Shown one piece after another: positions 32,346-44,655 of a stretch of DNA of 64,000 nt (within the stretch, counting starts at the first letter, position 1; every line of letters begins with the position of its first letter). The position numbers and the translations under genes are program-made. Source of the stretch: Gibbula magus (lineage: Eukaryota; Mollusca; Gastropoda; Trochida; Trochidae); NCBI GenBank assembly GCA_936450465.1, contig OW388300.1, positions 23,189,232-23,253,231 of the forward strand. The letters are read 5' to 3'. The notes under the pieces were generated by a model. That model was not told the origin of the DNA. It ran no database searches and saw only the letters and a program-made list of their open reading frames with translations.

Positions 32346-32505
32346 CAGAAAAGAAACCACACCAGTTTGTGGCACGTCTCCAGAAAGAAACCACACCAGT
32401 TTGTGGCACGTCTCCGTCATATATCCAGAAAGAAACCACACCAGTTTGTGGCACGTCTCCAGAAAGAAACCACACCAGTTTGTGGCACGTCTCCGTCTTA
32501 TATCC
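32346..32505. repeat. Two-level tandem repeat
   Basis: A 36-bp unit (CCAGAAAGAAACCACACC, AGTTTGTGGCACGTCT) occurs four times. It is arranged as two pairs, each pair followed by a 15-bp CGTCATATATCCAG / CGTCTTATATCCAG spacer, giving an 87-bp higher-order unit repeated twice. Open frames on both strands follow from the period. Confidence 0.85.
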
Positions 32506-32689
32506 AGATGAGGTCAAACAAGATGAAAATAACATTCCAATGGGTTTTAAAATAGCAAATATCGAGGATTTTGTTATCATATCTGCTCGGATAACAGGAT
32601 AACAATTTCCTTTAATTGGATCTTCCCATTTGTCAAAAGAATTGAAGCCAGTGGTACTGCATAGTCTTTCGTTTCAAACATATTTTATT

Positions 32690-33293
32690 CATAAGAAAAG
32701 GATTGGGTACAAGTTATACAACTTAGAACACCCTCTCCTAGACAATAGTTAAAAGGGGAAACAGAGGAACAGTGACAATAATTAAGAAAACCTTTTAGAT
32801 TGACAAATATAGGTTTGAACGATTTTAAATATGTTCTGATTTTCATGAACATTCAGATCTGCATTGCCACGTAGAAGTAACTCACAATTTATGTTTAAAG
32901 TAGTGATACTGCGTAAATTGGACACCATTGCAGTTTTTTGTGCAGTATATAATTTACACTCCAATAGATAGTGGTAGGAATTTTCACAAACATTTCCACA
33001 GGAACAACCTGGGATATCGACAATACCAACACGAAAGAGATCATAATTTAATGGACTACACATGTAACTTAATTTTGTAAGTATGATATTATAGTTTCTT
33101 GGTCCAAAATCAAAATATTTGGGTGCAACTTTATGTTTAATGATAATATTAGATTTAAAAGATTTCAATGACCCACAATTCCTCATTGCAACAGGGATTT
33201 CGTTCCACATTCTTATTGTTGTCGGAAAATAGGATGTGTACGACAATTTTAGTCTTGAGAAAGGGAGTGAAACATCATTAGAATTACGAAGAT
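32690..33293 (-). pseudogene. CR1/L2-like LINE, C-terminal part
   Basis: The minus frame 33246-32782 encodes SYTSYFPTTIRMWNEIPV and a Cys-rich CSCGNVCENSYHYLLEC tail, the standard C-terminus of a jockey/CR1-type ORF2. It joins in frame to 34236 across the inserted L1-type fragment (33294-34222). 32690-32781 is probably 3' untranslated sequence. Confidence 0.8.
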
Positions 33294-34222
33294 AAAATCA
33301 TATACAAAGGAAAAACACATTGTTACAAATAGTAAGCTAGAATCCCCATTCATTCCATATTTAATTGAAGATATTATAAACAAGAAAAAGGGATGTCGAG
33401 TTTTCTATGATATATTGCAAAAAAAACCAAGTCAAGAAAATCAAAATAAATATTAACGGAAATGGGAAAGAGATCTGCAGTGTTCACTAGACGACGATGA
33501 ATGGAGAATTTTACATAAAATGCCTTTTGCATCTAATCTAAACTCAAAACTTATATGGTTTCAATACTCTGTTTTACATAGAATTCTACCGACAAAAGAT
33601 CTCTTACATAAGATGAACTTAAAAGATACAAATATATGCAATTTCTGTGAGAAAGAAATTGAAACAATACCCCATTTATTATTTGATTGTCAATATGTTA
33701 CAAGTATTTGGATAAAGATCAAAGAGTGGTTAGAGGAAAAAACAAATGCAAAACTTCAATTCACAAAAAGAAACATTTGTCTCGGGTATCCGGAAAACAG
33801 AAATAAAGTACTTAACATGATAATAACAATCACGAAATATAATATCTTAAAATCCAGCCATATTGGAATTAAACCTTCCTTTATTTACATAAAACAAGAT
33901 CTCAAAACCGCATACAATGTTGATAAATACAACTCATACTCAACCTGTAATTACACCAAATTTATGACATTTTGGTCAAGTTGTCATTTACTGTTTTAAT
34001 TGATTAGACCTTGTCCCTATTATTGATACCTCCTTTTTGCCAATGAGGAGAAAAAATTCAAAAAATTATAATGCTTACAATATCCTATACCAGCTTCTGT
34101 CAAATGTATAGAAAAAAACACACATTGTCCTTAATCATGTCTTTGTATATATTGATCTATGTTATGTAAATCTTTCATGCCATGTACATGTACAACAAAA
34201 ATAAAGAAGTTAAAAAAAAAAA
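33294..34222 (+). pseudogene. L1-type LINE 3' fragment, nested insertion
   Basis: Plus-strand C-terminal L1-type sequence: RVFYDILQKKP, then the open frame 33520-33999 with LIWFQYSVLHRILPTKDLL and the Cys motif CNFCEKEIETIPHLLFDC, 3' untranslated sequence, AATAAA and a poly(A) run. Flanked by a perfect 14-bp duplication, AGAATTACGAAGAT (33280-33293 and 34223-34236). A stop near 33453 lies inside. Severe 5' truncation, A-tail and target duplication are the hallmarks of target-primed reverse transcription. Confidence 0.9.
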
Positions 34223-36325
34223 AGAATTACGAAGATTATAGTTACGTTTCCATGCACCATTAACAGGAATAAGATCTTGTAGGTACGTTGGTGCCATATT
34301 ATTTTGTATTTTATAAAAAAAAGACTGAGTTTACACTTTCTCCTGCGTTCTGCTAAAGTTTCCCATCCTGCTTCATAATATAGATACTCATAGTGAGAAT
34401 ATCTCGGCAATCCCGTTACATTTTAAGCTGCTTCTAGTTGCAGCTGTTCTAATTTATTTGCTTGATACTGAGCACATCCATCCCATACCTCGCAAGCATA
34501 TTCAAAATGAGGTCTAATGAATATTACATACATTTTATTCAACACAGGGCGTGTTAACAAAAACTTTAGCTTGCATAGAGAATATATCATTTTTGATTTT
34601 AGTTTAATGATATTATCGATGTGATCATTCCATTTACAATCACTTGAAAATGTTAATCCCAGATGTTTATGACTATCAACTAGTTTAACACCTACGCCGT
34701 TAAAATAGAGATTGATTGCATCAATATCCCTTTGGATGGAAAAAATAATTGCTTCAGTTTTGTCAAGATTGTATGTTATAAGCCAACGCTTTGCCCAGGC
34801 TCGCAATCTTTCTAAATTTGAATTCAATTCAGTATCTATGACTAGACGATCATGAGAAGACAAGCCAAGAGATGAATCATCAGCAAATAATCGTGTGAGG
34901 CAGTCAACATCATCAGCAATATCATTTACATATACAAGAAATAAAAAGGGGCCGAGTACTGATCCTTGTGGAACACCGGCTCGTAAACACATCGGCTTGG
35001 ATAGGGCTCCATTAACAAACACGCGTTGTGAACGATTACTTATGTAATCAGCTATCCAGTGTAACAATGAACCATGAATTCCATACTTTTCTAATTTCAA
35101 CAATAGACCTTTGTGCCACACACGATCAAAAGCATTAGAAACATCACAGAAAACCAAACAGCAATGTTTTTTTATCATCTAAAGCCGCACATATTTGGTC
35201 ATATATTTCAATTAATTGATGGACAGTTGAATGACCAGATTGAAATCAGTGCGTTTGTCAAATAATGGCAACTCCGCGTTTTCGTCTTCAATAGTAGATA
35301 TGGACTGAAAATACTGATTAAGTCTATCAGCTTTCTGCATGTCAGTGAATAAAGTTGGATAGAATACTTTTGACTGAGCCAGCATTTTTTTTATCAGCTA
35401 TCGAAGTAGTTTCCAATAAGAATTTTCGTTAGTGGAATACATATCAGATAAAAACTCATCAGTAAGACTGGCATAAAATGAATCTTTTGCATAGCATTTC
35501 ATATCATTAACTTTATTTCTTTGTTTCTTGTAAGCCAAAATATCTATTTGACGGCTTGTCCTTTGAGCCTTCTTTCTCATCCTATTTCTTATCCTACATT
35601 CCCTGCGAAGTTCTGAATTGAACCAAGGTTTATCATTTGGTCGAATAGTAACTGTTTTTGTAGGTATAAATAATGACTTAAATCTATTGAGATGCACATA
35701 AAATTCAGCACAGGCTTCATTTACGTCATTGTAATTACTAAACATGTTAGTCCAATCGGTTTCATTTATCATAGCATTTAATTTTTCATAATCACCTCTA
35801 TCATAACATAATACACTTCTCTTGTAGGCTAACTTGGTATTCACATGTGCATCTACGGTGATATAAGTACCTTTGTGATCACTAATACTGTTACACATAT
35901 CAATAACACCAATATCTAAAACATGAACATCTTCAGATATAATGATGGGATCAAGCAGTGTGCTCGTTATGTGCGTTACCCTTGTTGGTTCTTTAATTAC
36001 ATTGAGTAGGTTTTTTCTAGCTATCGAATCATGCAGGTGATTGTTCTTTTTCGCTAATAGGTTTGCATTAAGGTCGCCATGAAGGGTATTTCTATCTGAA
36101 ATGTCTAATGCAGTCTCAATGCTATTATCAAATCTACTCCAGTATTCTAGAGTCTGGTATTTGGGTCTATAGGTGACACACAACACTAGCGGTTTTTGTG
36201 GGAGTGATAATTTTACCCATATAGATTCGTCCTTGATATTTTCAATATGACATAATCTACTAAAACTGAGACTTTGATTGATGTACATTATAACTCCACC
36301 CCCGAATGCATAGTCTTTAAAACTT
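34223..36325 (-). pseudogene. CR1/L2-like LINE, endonuclease and RT part
   Basis: The minus strand holds, in order, an APE-type endonuclease C-terminal half (36288-35398: GDLNANLL, then ISDHKGTYITVD with the catalytic SDH), a linker, and an RT core (35178-34423) with FCDVSNAFDRVWHKGL, AGVPQGSVLGPFLFLVYVND and an intact FADD at LTRLFADDSS. Lesions: loss of the endonuclease N-terminus, an internal deletion of about 100 codons between FDKRTD and the FQSGHST-like block (the RT fingers are gone), a frameshift in an A7 run near 35170, a stop near 34424, and the nested insertion. Dead, but the palm is well preserved. Confidence 0.85.
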
Positions 36326-36329
36326 AGAA

Positions 36330-37023
36330 TCGTTAAAACTGATATCGTTTAACAATTAATACTCATGCTGGTACTGTTCTACACTATATTGTTAAAAGAG
36401 GGTTAAACATCTTAAATTACATTCCTACTAGCAGTATCCATAGAACTCAGTGATCCGTATGTGATGAAAATGGTACAACGTATAAAACGACAATCTTGTG
36501 AAACTCTTCAGCGTGAGAGGTACAGTTGTAGGTCTTTTACGATTTCGAGAGTTCAGACAGCGAGATATTTGATCATTCAATCATGTTCCCATATTTAAAG
36601 CTCTACTCTGAGTGTTTAGGTATCGCTACATCAGTTACATCACCAGAACTACCTTCGAGTGACCATTTTAATGTGAACACCTTAAAATGACCGTTTTAAG
36701 GAAAATGGACTCCATTGGCTTAACCGAAAAATATACATTCGTTTTAGAACACTTTTTATTGCTTTGTGAGTTTTATTTAAGCGCAAAGAGTACATTTCTA
36801 TTGTGAAGTTAATGCGCTATATAAATGAATGCATTATTATTATTATTATTATTATTATTTTGCCATTGGTAACACTTATTTTCCTTTTTGTGGGAGTACT
36901 TTATTGCAGGAAGAACACCGTGCTACAGTCCCTTTAAATAGTGAAACGGTTCAGATTTCAAGAGGCCGCAGGATGCTGGAATACAACGGATAAGAAAACG
37001 TCGCGAGGGTCCTTAGCCCATAG
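36330..37023. other. Non-coding stretch with L2-type LINE 3' tail
   Basis: 36770-36862 (AAGCGCAAAGAGTACATTTC ... ATGCGCTATATAAATGAATG then (ATT)8) looks like the 3' terminus of an L2/RTE-type LINE with its microsatellite tail; no coding part is attached. The rest holds nothing recognisable. Confidence 0.5.
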
Positions 37024-37116
37024 CATTTATGTTCTAATTCACTCAGTTCAACTGAACATAAAATATTTACTATGACAACATACTTCATTCATGGGTAATG
37101 CCTACCGCAGCTCGAA
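37024..37116 (-). repeat. Terminal repeat B2 of the recombinase element
   Basis: 93 bp matching B1 (37793-37885) with two visible differences. It contains GTTCTAATTCACTCAGTTCA and CTTCATTCATGGGTAATGCC. Confidence 0.85.
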
Positions 37117-37627
37117 CACGGGCGAACGGGTTTATTACATGAATATGAATATACATTGATACGCGACAAGACACGGACATCAGTAGACCTGCTGACTACT
37201 GCTCCTCTACCAATCCACCGACATGAATGCACCTGCAAAGTAACAATAATCTTATAGAAAAAATGTATTGACCTCAAACCTGCGATGAATTGCAAGAAAT
37301 AACCTTTACGATTTACGTTCTTTATGAGCATTATTCCGGTAAAAAACAAAACGAACTTATCTGTACTTGTACTTGTAAATCCTCGCTGGAATCTTCTAAT
37401 ACTCTACCTGAATCCATATCAAGACGGACATCTAATTTATGTCCCTGTTATCTCAATCCGTACCCACTATCCTCTGCCGTTCATAGCGGCCGCGTAGACT
37501 CACTCCCTGAAATAACAAATAAAAAACACTTCTGCCCCGCTATACAGCGTGCCATTCCATTCGGCTCAGAATCCGTCAGTGATTCTGGACATTTTAAACT
37601 GTGATTCCACTTCAAAAACAATTATAA

Positions 37628-37799
37628 AACAATCAAACCAGACTGTTCGCCGTGTGATGCGAATGCCTCGAATGACTCGACATCACACTACACCTCCGCA
37701 CGTCACCTCTGTCACGTGACTGCATCATTTTCACGTGCACACAGCTTCGACGACCTTACCCAATCATTACCGTATTTACCCCACAGTAAATACATTTAT
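37628..37799 (-). repeat. Internal repeat A2 of the recombinase element
   Basis: 172 bp nearly identical to A1 (47969-48140). Visible differences are single bases, e.g. GCGAATGCC versus GCGAAGGCC and CACGTGC versus CACATGC. Contains TGTCACGTGACTGCATC and CGTATTTACCCCACAG. Confidence 0.9.
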
Positions 37800-37885
37800 G
37801 TTCTAATTCACTCAGTTCAACCGAACATAACATATTTACTATGACAACATACTTCATTCATGGGTAATGCCTACCGCAGCTCGAA
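37793..37885 (-). repeat. Internal repeat B1 of the recombinase element
   Basis: Direct copy of B2, immediately downstream (minus strand) of the recombinase ORF. Its far edge overlaps A2 at CATTTAT. Confidence 0.85.
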
Positions 37886-37941
37886 ATAAAAGAACGGGCA
37901 AGCACAATGAGTGTTAAGGCTATTTATTAGCCTGTAAAAAC

Positions 37942-38376
37942 TTACAATCCCAATAAGGAAGAAACACTCAACATTTCGGAAATATTGTCTTTCACATAGC
38001 CGTCTTTGGCTTTCTCAGAGGTCAAAAGTCTGTCTGTAACACCAGCGTTTGCAGCTGCACTAGCTCCGCCTGAGCGAAAACTATGAAGACCTATTTTTGA
38101 CACGTCTTCCCCAATAAGTCGAAATTTTTCAATAAAAATCTCTCTGGCTCTGGTATACGACAATGGGTTGGAACCTTTCAGTACATATATTTGCTTTGAC
38201 TTGCAAAATGAAAGTTGGCGAAACAAATACTCCTCAGAGTCAGGTGCAATATTACCAGCAACAAAATAATTATTCAACATATTTACAGGGCATAGATCAG
38301 AACCGGTGGCAGCTATGAGAACGTGTCTCCCCTCTCTGTAAACGTCAGTTTTGCTCTGTTCAAGGAAAATTTTCAT
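37942..38376 (-). pseudogene. Tyrosine recombinase, C-terminal catalytic part
   Basis: The minus frame begins MKIFLEQSKTDVYREG with the conserved Lys of the beta-hairpin. It then has LCPVNMLNNYF and the HxxR box in GLHSFRSGGASAAANAG, and ends with the nucleophile Tyr (GYVKD, Tyr codon 37996-37998). The HGRW-type segment carrying the second active-site His should lie between DRLL and SEKAKDGY but is missing: about eight codons are deleted in frame. So the enzyme would be inactive even without the nested insertion. It is the continuation of 47007-46331. Confidence 0.8.
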
Positions 38377-38381
38377 ATAAC

Positions 38382-38473
38382 TGTAGCAGGGTTACGAGGG
38401 TCAAATGATAACACTCTCTGCTGGGTGTGAGACGTTTATTTCTTATTGGATGATTCAGGAAGTATATCAGACA
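38382..38473 (+). repeat. Left 92-bp terminal inverted repeat
   Basis: Pairs with 46244-46335 at 91 of 92 positions (A versus G near position 24 from the outer end). Homology stops abruptly at TCAGACA. Begins TGTAGC, ends against the gag leader. Confidence 0.95.
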
Positions 38474-39529
38474 AGCTCCAGTGGCTGAGAGGTTTGGATG
38501 TTTACTAGAGGTGCTCTTCCTCCTGTAGGTGTCTTATTCATTTCCCTCTTACTAACTCAATAAATGATAGGTTAATTCTTTATGGGTTAGGTATAAATAA
38601 TGTGTTAGTTAAACTTGTGTTTATTTACTGACTGTTAGACGACAGACTGTGCTTAGACTCTGCACATTGCACCTTATTTCATTCTCAATTCCCTTCCCTT
38701 TAGCTTAGCTCCTATATTTCCATTCAACAGTATCGTAATTAGGTAGTATTTTAGCATTTACTTTATTCTAGCATTAGTTAATATTAACTCTATCCTGTTA
38801 TCAATTACATCTTTGTATTATATCCTGCCATTGTGTAATTCAGCCATTGCCACATTTGATGTTGTAATGTAGTTGAATTTCCACAATTTTGTTGTTCACT
38901 TTAAACTTAGTATAATTCAGCAGTTCATTATTACACATTGTGTCATAATGAAAGTTGAATTTGTATAATTTCTTATTAATCACATTTCATCATCTTAACT
39001 TAGTATCATTCAATCGTTACATTTATACACAATGTAAGTTGAATGCATTAAGTTTTACCTGTAATCATTCAACGCTTCATTATTTCACCTCTGTGCGATA
39101 GTGAAAGTTGAATTTAAATTTTCAATTCTTCATTTCATCTTAAACCCAACCGTTGTTTAAACATGGAAGGTATACTTCCATAGCGCTGCGCCATTGTTTC
39201 TTCACTTGTTAGAATATCCTTTCACGTTGTTACATTTGTTTTCTCATTCATTTGAAAAGGAAAAGCCTTTTCAATTCAACACTTATTTACCACTGCACTT
39301 CATAGCTTAAGTTAGTTCCCTTACTTTCAAATAATGTAATTATATTACAATACTCACGCCAAGGTTACTCTACACATTCCTGTTTATGTTTCATTGATTG
39401 TTTGATGTATGTCATGTCAATCAAAGGTGCATATCAGGATGTAGATTGACTAAGGTTATACCCATTCACATCAGGTGTCCCCTTATTCATTGGTTGTTAT
39501 TGTTATTATCCCTTTGTTCAATCTTAAAC

Positions 39530-40849
39530 ATGGAGTTTAAGCAGGAAGAACTTGGGGATATTGTTGACTTGTTTCACAAGTTGGGGTTGCAACCAAAGGC
39601 AATGAAGCCTGAAGATTTAAAGACTTGGATCCAGGACATGGCTCACCAAGAAGGACCAATCCTACCAAGTACAGATTCAGCTGCTCCTGAGCAACATGCC
39701 AGCTTTGACAAGTCACAAGCCACCGCCAAGTCACAAGTCACAGCCTCAGCTACGCCACCATATCCAAAGATTCCCTCGTTCAGTGGAGACTCTATAGGAA
39801 AGGACGCTACCTATGACTTGTGGGTATACGAAGTGGAATGCCTTCAGCAGACGTCTGCTTACAGTGCTGCAGTACTGGACCAAGCCATTAGACACTCGTT
39901 GAAGGGAGAAGCTGCACGTGTGGCTATGTGACTAGGACCCAAGGCAACGATTCAGGATCTACTGAGGAAACTGAGGAGTATCTACGGGACTGTGCAGAGG
40001 AAGGAAGCCCTCATGGCTCAGTGTTATAGTGCTTCACAGGGAGAGGATGAAGATGTTGCGTCTTGGGGATGTCGTTTGGAGCATCTACTTTCCAAAGTCA
40101 CGGAGCATCACCACATTCCACTACTGGAACAGGATGAGATGTTGAGGAACATGCTTTGGAACGGACTTAGAAGATCTCTCAAGAACATCTCGGGACATAA
40201 GTTCGATACTATCTCATCATTCGACGAGCTACGGATCGCACTCAGGGAGATAGAGTATGACACGAAGCAAGGAAAGGAACCACAGCCTCAGACAAAGAAA
40301 CAGTCTGCAACTGTGAAGATGGCTTCTCCATCTGAGAGTATCACTAAGTCGGATCTGGAGAACCTTGCTACGGCCATACAGCAACTACGGACTGAAGTGA
40401 CTGAGATCAGGGAGAAACAGCAACAGCCAGCTCAAGTATTCCAGCATCAAGTCTCACTTCCTCAACAGACACAAGGATATGAAACAAGGAGTAAACGCCG
40501 AGGACGAGGAAGAGGAAGAGGACGAGGATACGGATTTAGTAATCCACAGCAGCCATATGTAGAGTATCCACCCCAGGATTCCATGATGCCTCAGGATACT
40601 CAAGCTTATGCTTCAGCTCCACCTCAAGTCCAAGGACCACAAGCTGCTAACTCTCATCCCAGTACACAAGGATATGGATTCGGACCACAGGATACAAGCT
40701 ACCCTAACCAGCCTCAAGGAAGACAGGACGATGTGATATGCTATCGTTGCAGCTACTCTGGACACATAGCTATTGGGTGTAGAGTAAGGCTGGATCACCA
40801 ACGTCATCCTTTAAACTGGCAAGGGCCTATGGGAAGGGGTCACCACTAG
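39530..40849 (+). pseudogene. gag: gag of the TIR-flanked gypsy-type element
   Basis: Starts at ATG 39530 (MEFKQEELGDIVDLFHKLG). The N-terminal and capsid-like region contains YPKIPSFSGDS followed by YDLWVYEVECL, the classical retrotransposon gag capsid entry. Further on are WGCRLEHLLSKV and MLRNMLWNGLRRSLKN. A basic Arg-Gly run (SKRRGRGRGRGRGYGF) and a Gln/Pro-rich stretch precede the knuckle CYRCSYSGHIAIGC (CX2CX4HX4C). One in-frame TGA at 39929-39931 interrupts an otherwise open frame of about 440 codons. It stands where Arg is expected, so CGA to TGA. Gag packages the RNA into virus-like particles. Confidence 0.8.
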
Positions 40850-43800
40850 GCTGTCTACAGAACCCCAACAGAATACCAGAAGGACTTATTGGACACGCTA
40901 ACGAAGCTGAAGTACTAATCGATGGTAAGCCAGTGCATGCTCTTCTGGACACAGGGGCAACAGTTTCCATTATATCTGAAGGATACTATCAGGAGCACCT
41001 CACACATTTACCACTGGAGCCAATCGGAGATATTCTTGATACCGAATGTGCAGGAGGTGAAGCGTTGCCATACAAGGGATTCGTGAGAGCTGAACTCTCT
41101 ATACCTGGAGGAGGAACAGACAGTGAGACTTTGTCTTGTTTATTCCTAGTTGTCCCAATCACAAGGTACAGTGTTCGTGTTCCCGTACTACTAGGCACTA
41201 ACATCTTGAACTGCCTACTTGACAAGTGCAAACAGAACCATGGAGTCAAGTTCCTACAGAAAGCACCTCTACACACACCATGGTATTTAACCTACAGGAC
41301 CATTGTCATCGAGGCCAAGGAACTTGAACGTAACAAGAACAGATTAGGACTTGTCAAGTGTGCCGAGGATAGGAACATCATTGTGCCTTCAAACAGCAAA
41401 GTAACTATCAAGGGACAGCTAAGTAAAGGACTGAGAGCACCAAGGTACACAGCACTCCTTCATCCCTCTCCACAAGCTACCATACCTTCAGAGATTGATA
41501 TAGCGCCCACCATTGTCACCTACGACAGAGACAACCCTGATGCCATTGAAGTTCATGTGTTCAATATCACTACGAGGAATATTGTTGTTGCACCCAGGGC
41601 TATCTTATGTGAACTTCAGCCAGTCACTCTTCAGGATCCACCCACTGGTAGACCCATGGATGAACAGTCACTGTTGAACCAGATTGAGATCGAGGAGCAA
41701 GACTTAACCCAGGAACAGAAACAACAAGGACTTGATGTTATCATGAGATTCAAGGATATGTTTTCCAAGAACGATGAGGACATTGGACACTCTTCTGCAG
41801 TCAAGCATAGAATTGACCTGATGGATGAACAACCCTTCAAACAGCGTTACAGGCACATCCCACCAGGAATGTTTGAAGAAGTGAGGTCCCATCTGCAACA
41901 ACTGTTGTCTGCTGGGGTGATCCGGAACTCGCACAGTCCTTGGGCATCAAATATTGTTCTGGCAAGAAAGAAGGATGGGAAACTACGCATCTGCATAGAT
42001 TTTCGTGACCTTAATCAGAGGACTATTAAAGACGCCTATGCCATTCCGAGGATAGAGGACCTGTTAGAATGCCTCGAGGGAAATTAGTACTTCTCTGTCT
42101 TGGACATGAAGTCCGGCTACCACCAAGTTGAAATCGAGGAAAGCCACAAAGAACGAACTGCCTTCACTGTAGGACCTCTTGGATTCTACGAATTCAACAG
42201 AATGCCTTTCGGACTATCCAATGCACCAGCCACATATCAAAGACTTATGGAACAGTGCTTAGAAGGACTCAATCTCAACATCTGTCTTATTTACCTTGAC
42301 GACGTAATCATCTTCTCAAAGACTCACGAGGAACACGTCAAGCGTTTGGAACTAGTTCTCAAGAGACTGATGGATTGTGGACTTAAATTGGCACCTAAGA
42401 AATGTAAATTCTTCCAACGTCGCGCCAAGTATGTAGGCTACATTGTATCAGAAAACGGCATTGAAACGGACCCTGACAAAATCAACAAGATTGCTAACTG
42501 GCCACCTCCAACCAATCCTGAAGAAGTTAGAAAATTTCTCGGATTTGCCGGTTACTACCGCAAGTTTGTCAAGGACTTCTCAAAGATTGCCAGGCCTCTA
42601 TCTAAGCTCATGCCCCAAGACAAGAAGTCCAAGAAGCGTGCCTCAAGCACTCAAGAATGGCAATGGGAAGCCGAACAAGAGAGAGCATTCCAAGAACTGA
42701 AGACAAAGTTGACAAGCCCACCAATACTTGGATATGGTGATCATTCTAAACCATTTGAACTGCACACGGATGTAAGTGGACAAGGCTTAGGAGCAGTACT
42801 TTATCAGCACCAAGACGGACATCCAAGAGTTATTGCATATGCAAGTAGAGGATTGAGACCATCAGAAAGGAATTACTCAGCACACAAGTTGGAATTTCTG
42901 TGCTTAAAGTGGGCAATAACAGAGAAGTTCCATGATTACCTCTACGGCCATAACTTCACTGTGCTGACGGACAACAATCCCTTAACATATGTATTGACCA
43001 CAGCCAAGTTGGATGCCACAGGACATCGCTGGTTAGCCTCCCTATCGGATTACAACTTTACGATCCACTATAGAGCAGGCAAGGCTAACACTGACGCGGA
43101 TATCCTTTCAAGACTACCAGAGAAAAGGGCATCAGAACAGGTCAATCTGGAATCCATTAAAGCAATCTGTGATGCTATCCAAGTACCGAGTCTAATCGAG
43201 AGCCTCAGCATGTCAGCATCAGAAATCACAGGAGAGGAAGACATCACGGATGAGAGGTGTGATTTCAATGCCAGGGATTGGAGACGTGCACAGGCAAAGG
43301 ACCAAGAGCTTGGAGTCATCATAGAGCATCTTAGGAACAGGATCAAGCCAGACAGGACCAAGTTCATTGGAGATAAAATAATGACAAAGCTGCTGAAGCA
43401 CTTCCATCAATTCGAATTAAAGCGAGGAGTTCTTTATCGTGTAGTCCAGACAGCAGATGAAACATTTGAGCAACTTGTTCTGCCAACAAGATGTCGCCCA
43501 GCTGCATTAAGGAGCCTACATGATAACATCGGCCACCCAGGGAGAGACAGGACCATATCACTCATCAAGGAGAGATTTTATTGGCCAGGAATGAACAAGG
43601 ATGTTGAGGAGCATGTACAGCGCTGTGTTCCATGTCTCAGGAGGAAGACACCTACAGGAGGAAGAGCACCTCTAGTAAACATCCAAACCTCTCAGCCCCT
43701 GGAGCTTGTCTGTATGGACTTCCTCACCCTGGAACCATCCAAAGGAGGACAGGAACATGTGTTAGTAATCACGGACCATTTCACACGCTACGCCCAAGCA

Positions 43801-44655
43801 TACCCAACTAGGAACATGACGGCAAGAACAACAGCGGAAGTGTTTTTCAATAATTTCGTGATTCACTATGGAATTCCTCAACGCATTCATTCGGACCAAG
43901 GAGCTAATTTCACCAGCAAGTTAATGCAAGAATTGTGTTCCTTGTTACAAATTAAACAGTCCAGAACAACTCCCTATCACCCAATGGGGAATGGAATGTG
44001 TGAACGTTTCAACAGGACACTGTGCAACATGCTTGGGACCCTCAAACCGGACAGCAAGAAGAACTGGAAAGCCCACGTTGGACCCTTAGTACATGCTTAC
44101 AACTGTACAAGACATGAATCAACTGGATTTGCTCCGTTCTACTTGATGTATGGTCGCCATCCACGCTTGCCTGTTGACGTTGCTTTCGGACTTGACATGG
44201 AGCCAAGCAAGTCCAAGACTACAGCAGTTTACACCAAGGATCTGAAGGAACGACTTTCACAAGCATATAACATTGCCTCCTCCACAGCTAAGAAATCACA
44301 GAAGAAGCAGAAGACTCACTATGATCAGAGGGCCAGAGCAGCTGTGTTAGAGGACGGTGACAGAGTCTTAGTAAAGGTCGTTGCTTTTGACGGACGGCAC
44401 AAGCTTGCGAAGCGATGGGAAGAGGATGTGTACGTGATCTTGGAGCAGCCTAATTCATCCATACCAGTTTACACAGTTGGCAAGGAAAATGGAGACGGCA
44501 AGAAGAGGACACTGCACAGGAATCTATTGCTTCCAATTGGATTTCTACCCCATCAGGACGAAGCGCCCCCAAGGAAATGCAAGTCTTTGGAACCAGTGCC
44601 ACAGGATACCGAGGACATACCAGACGACACCACAGCCAGCACCTCCGAGGACTGA
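40840..44655 (+). pseudogene. pol: pol: protease, RT, RNase H, integrase
   Basis: Lies in the -1 frame relative to gag, as in frameshift-expressed retrotransposons. The aspartic protease has LLDTGATVSII (DTG at 40948-40956). The RT has KLRICIDFRDLNQRTIKDAY, MPFGLSNAPATYQRLM and YLDD at 42292-42303, followed by GFAGYYRKFVKDF. The RNase H starts ELHTDVSGQGLGAVLY and includes DADILSRLP. The integrase has an HHCC finger (HDNIGHPG to CVPCL, about 43518-43640), then the D,D,E core: MDFLTL, IHSDQGANF (about 43890) and GNGMCERFNRTL (about 44000), then a GPF/Y-like LAKRWEEDVYVI. Interrupted only by TAG at 42085-42087, before YFSVLDMKSGYHQ, where Gln (CAG) is likely. All catalytic residues seen are intact. 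Confidence 0.9.
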
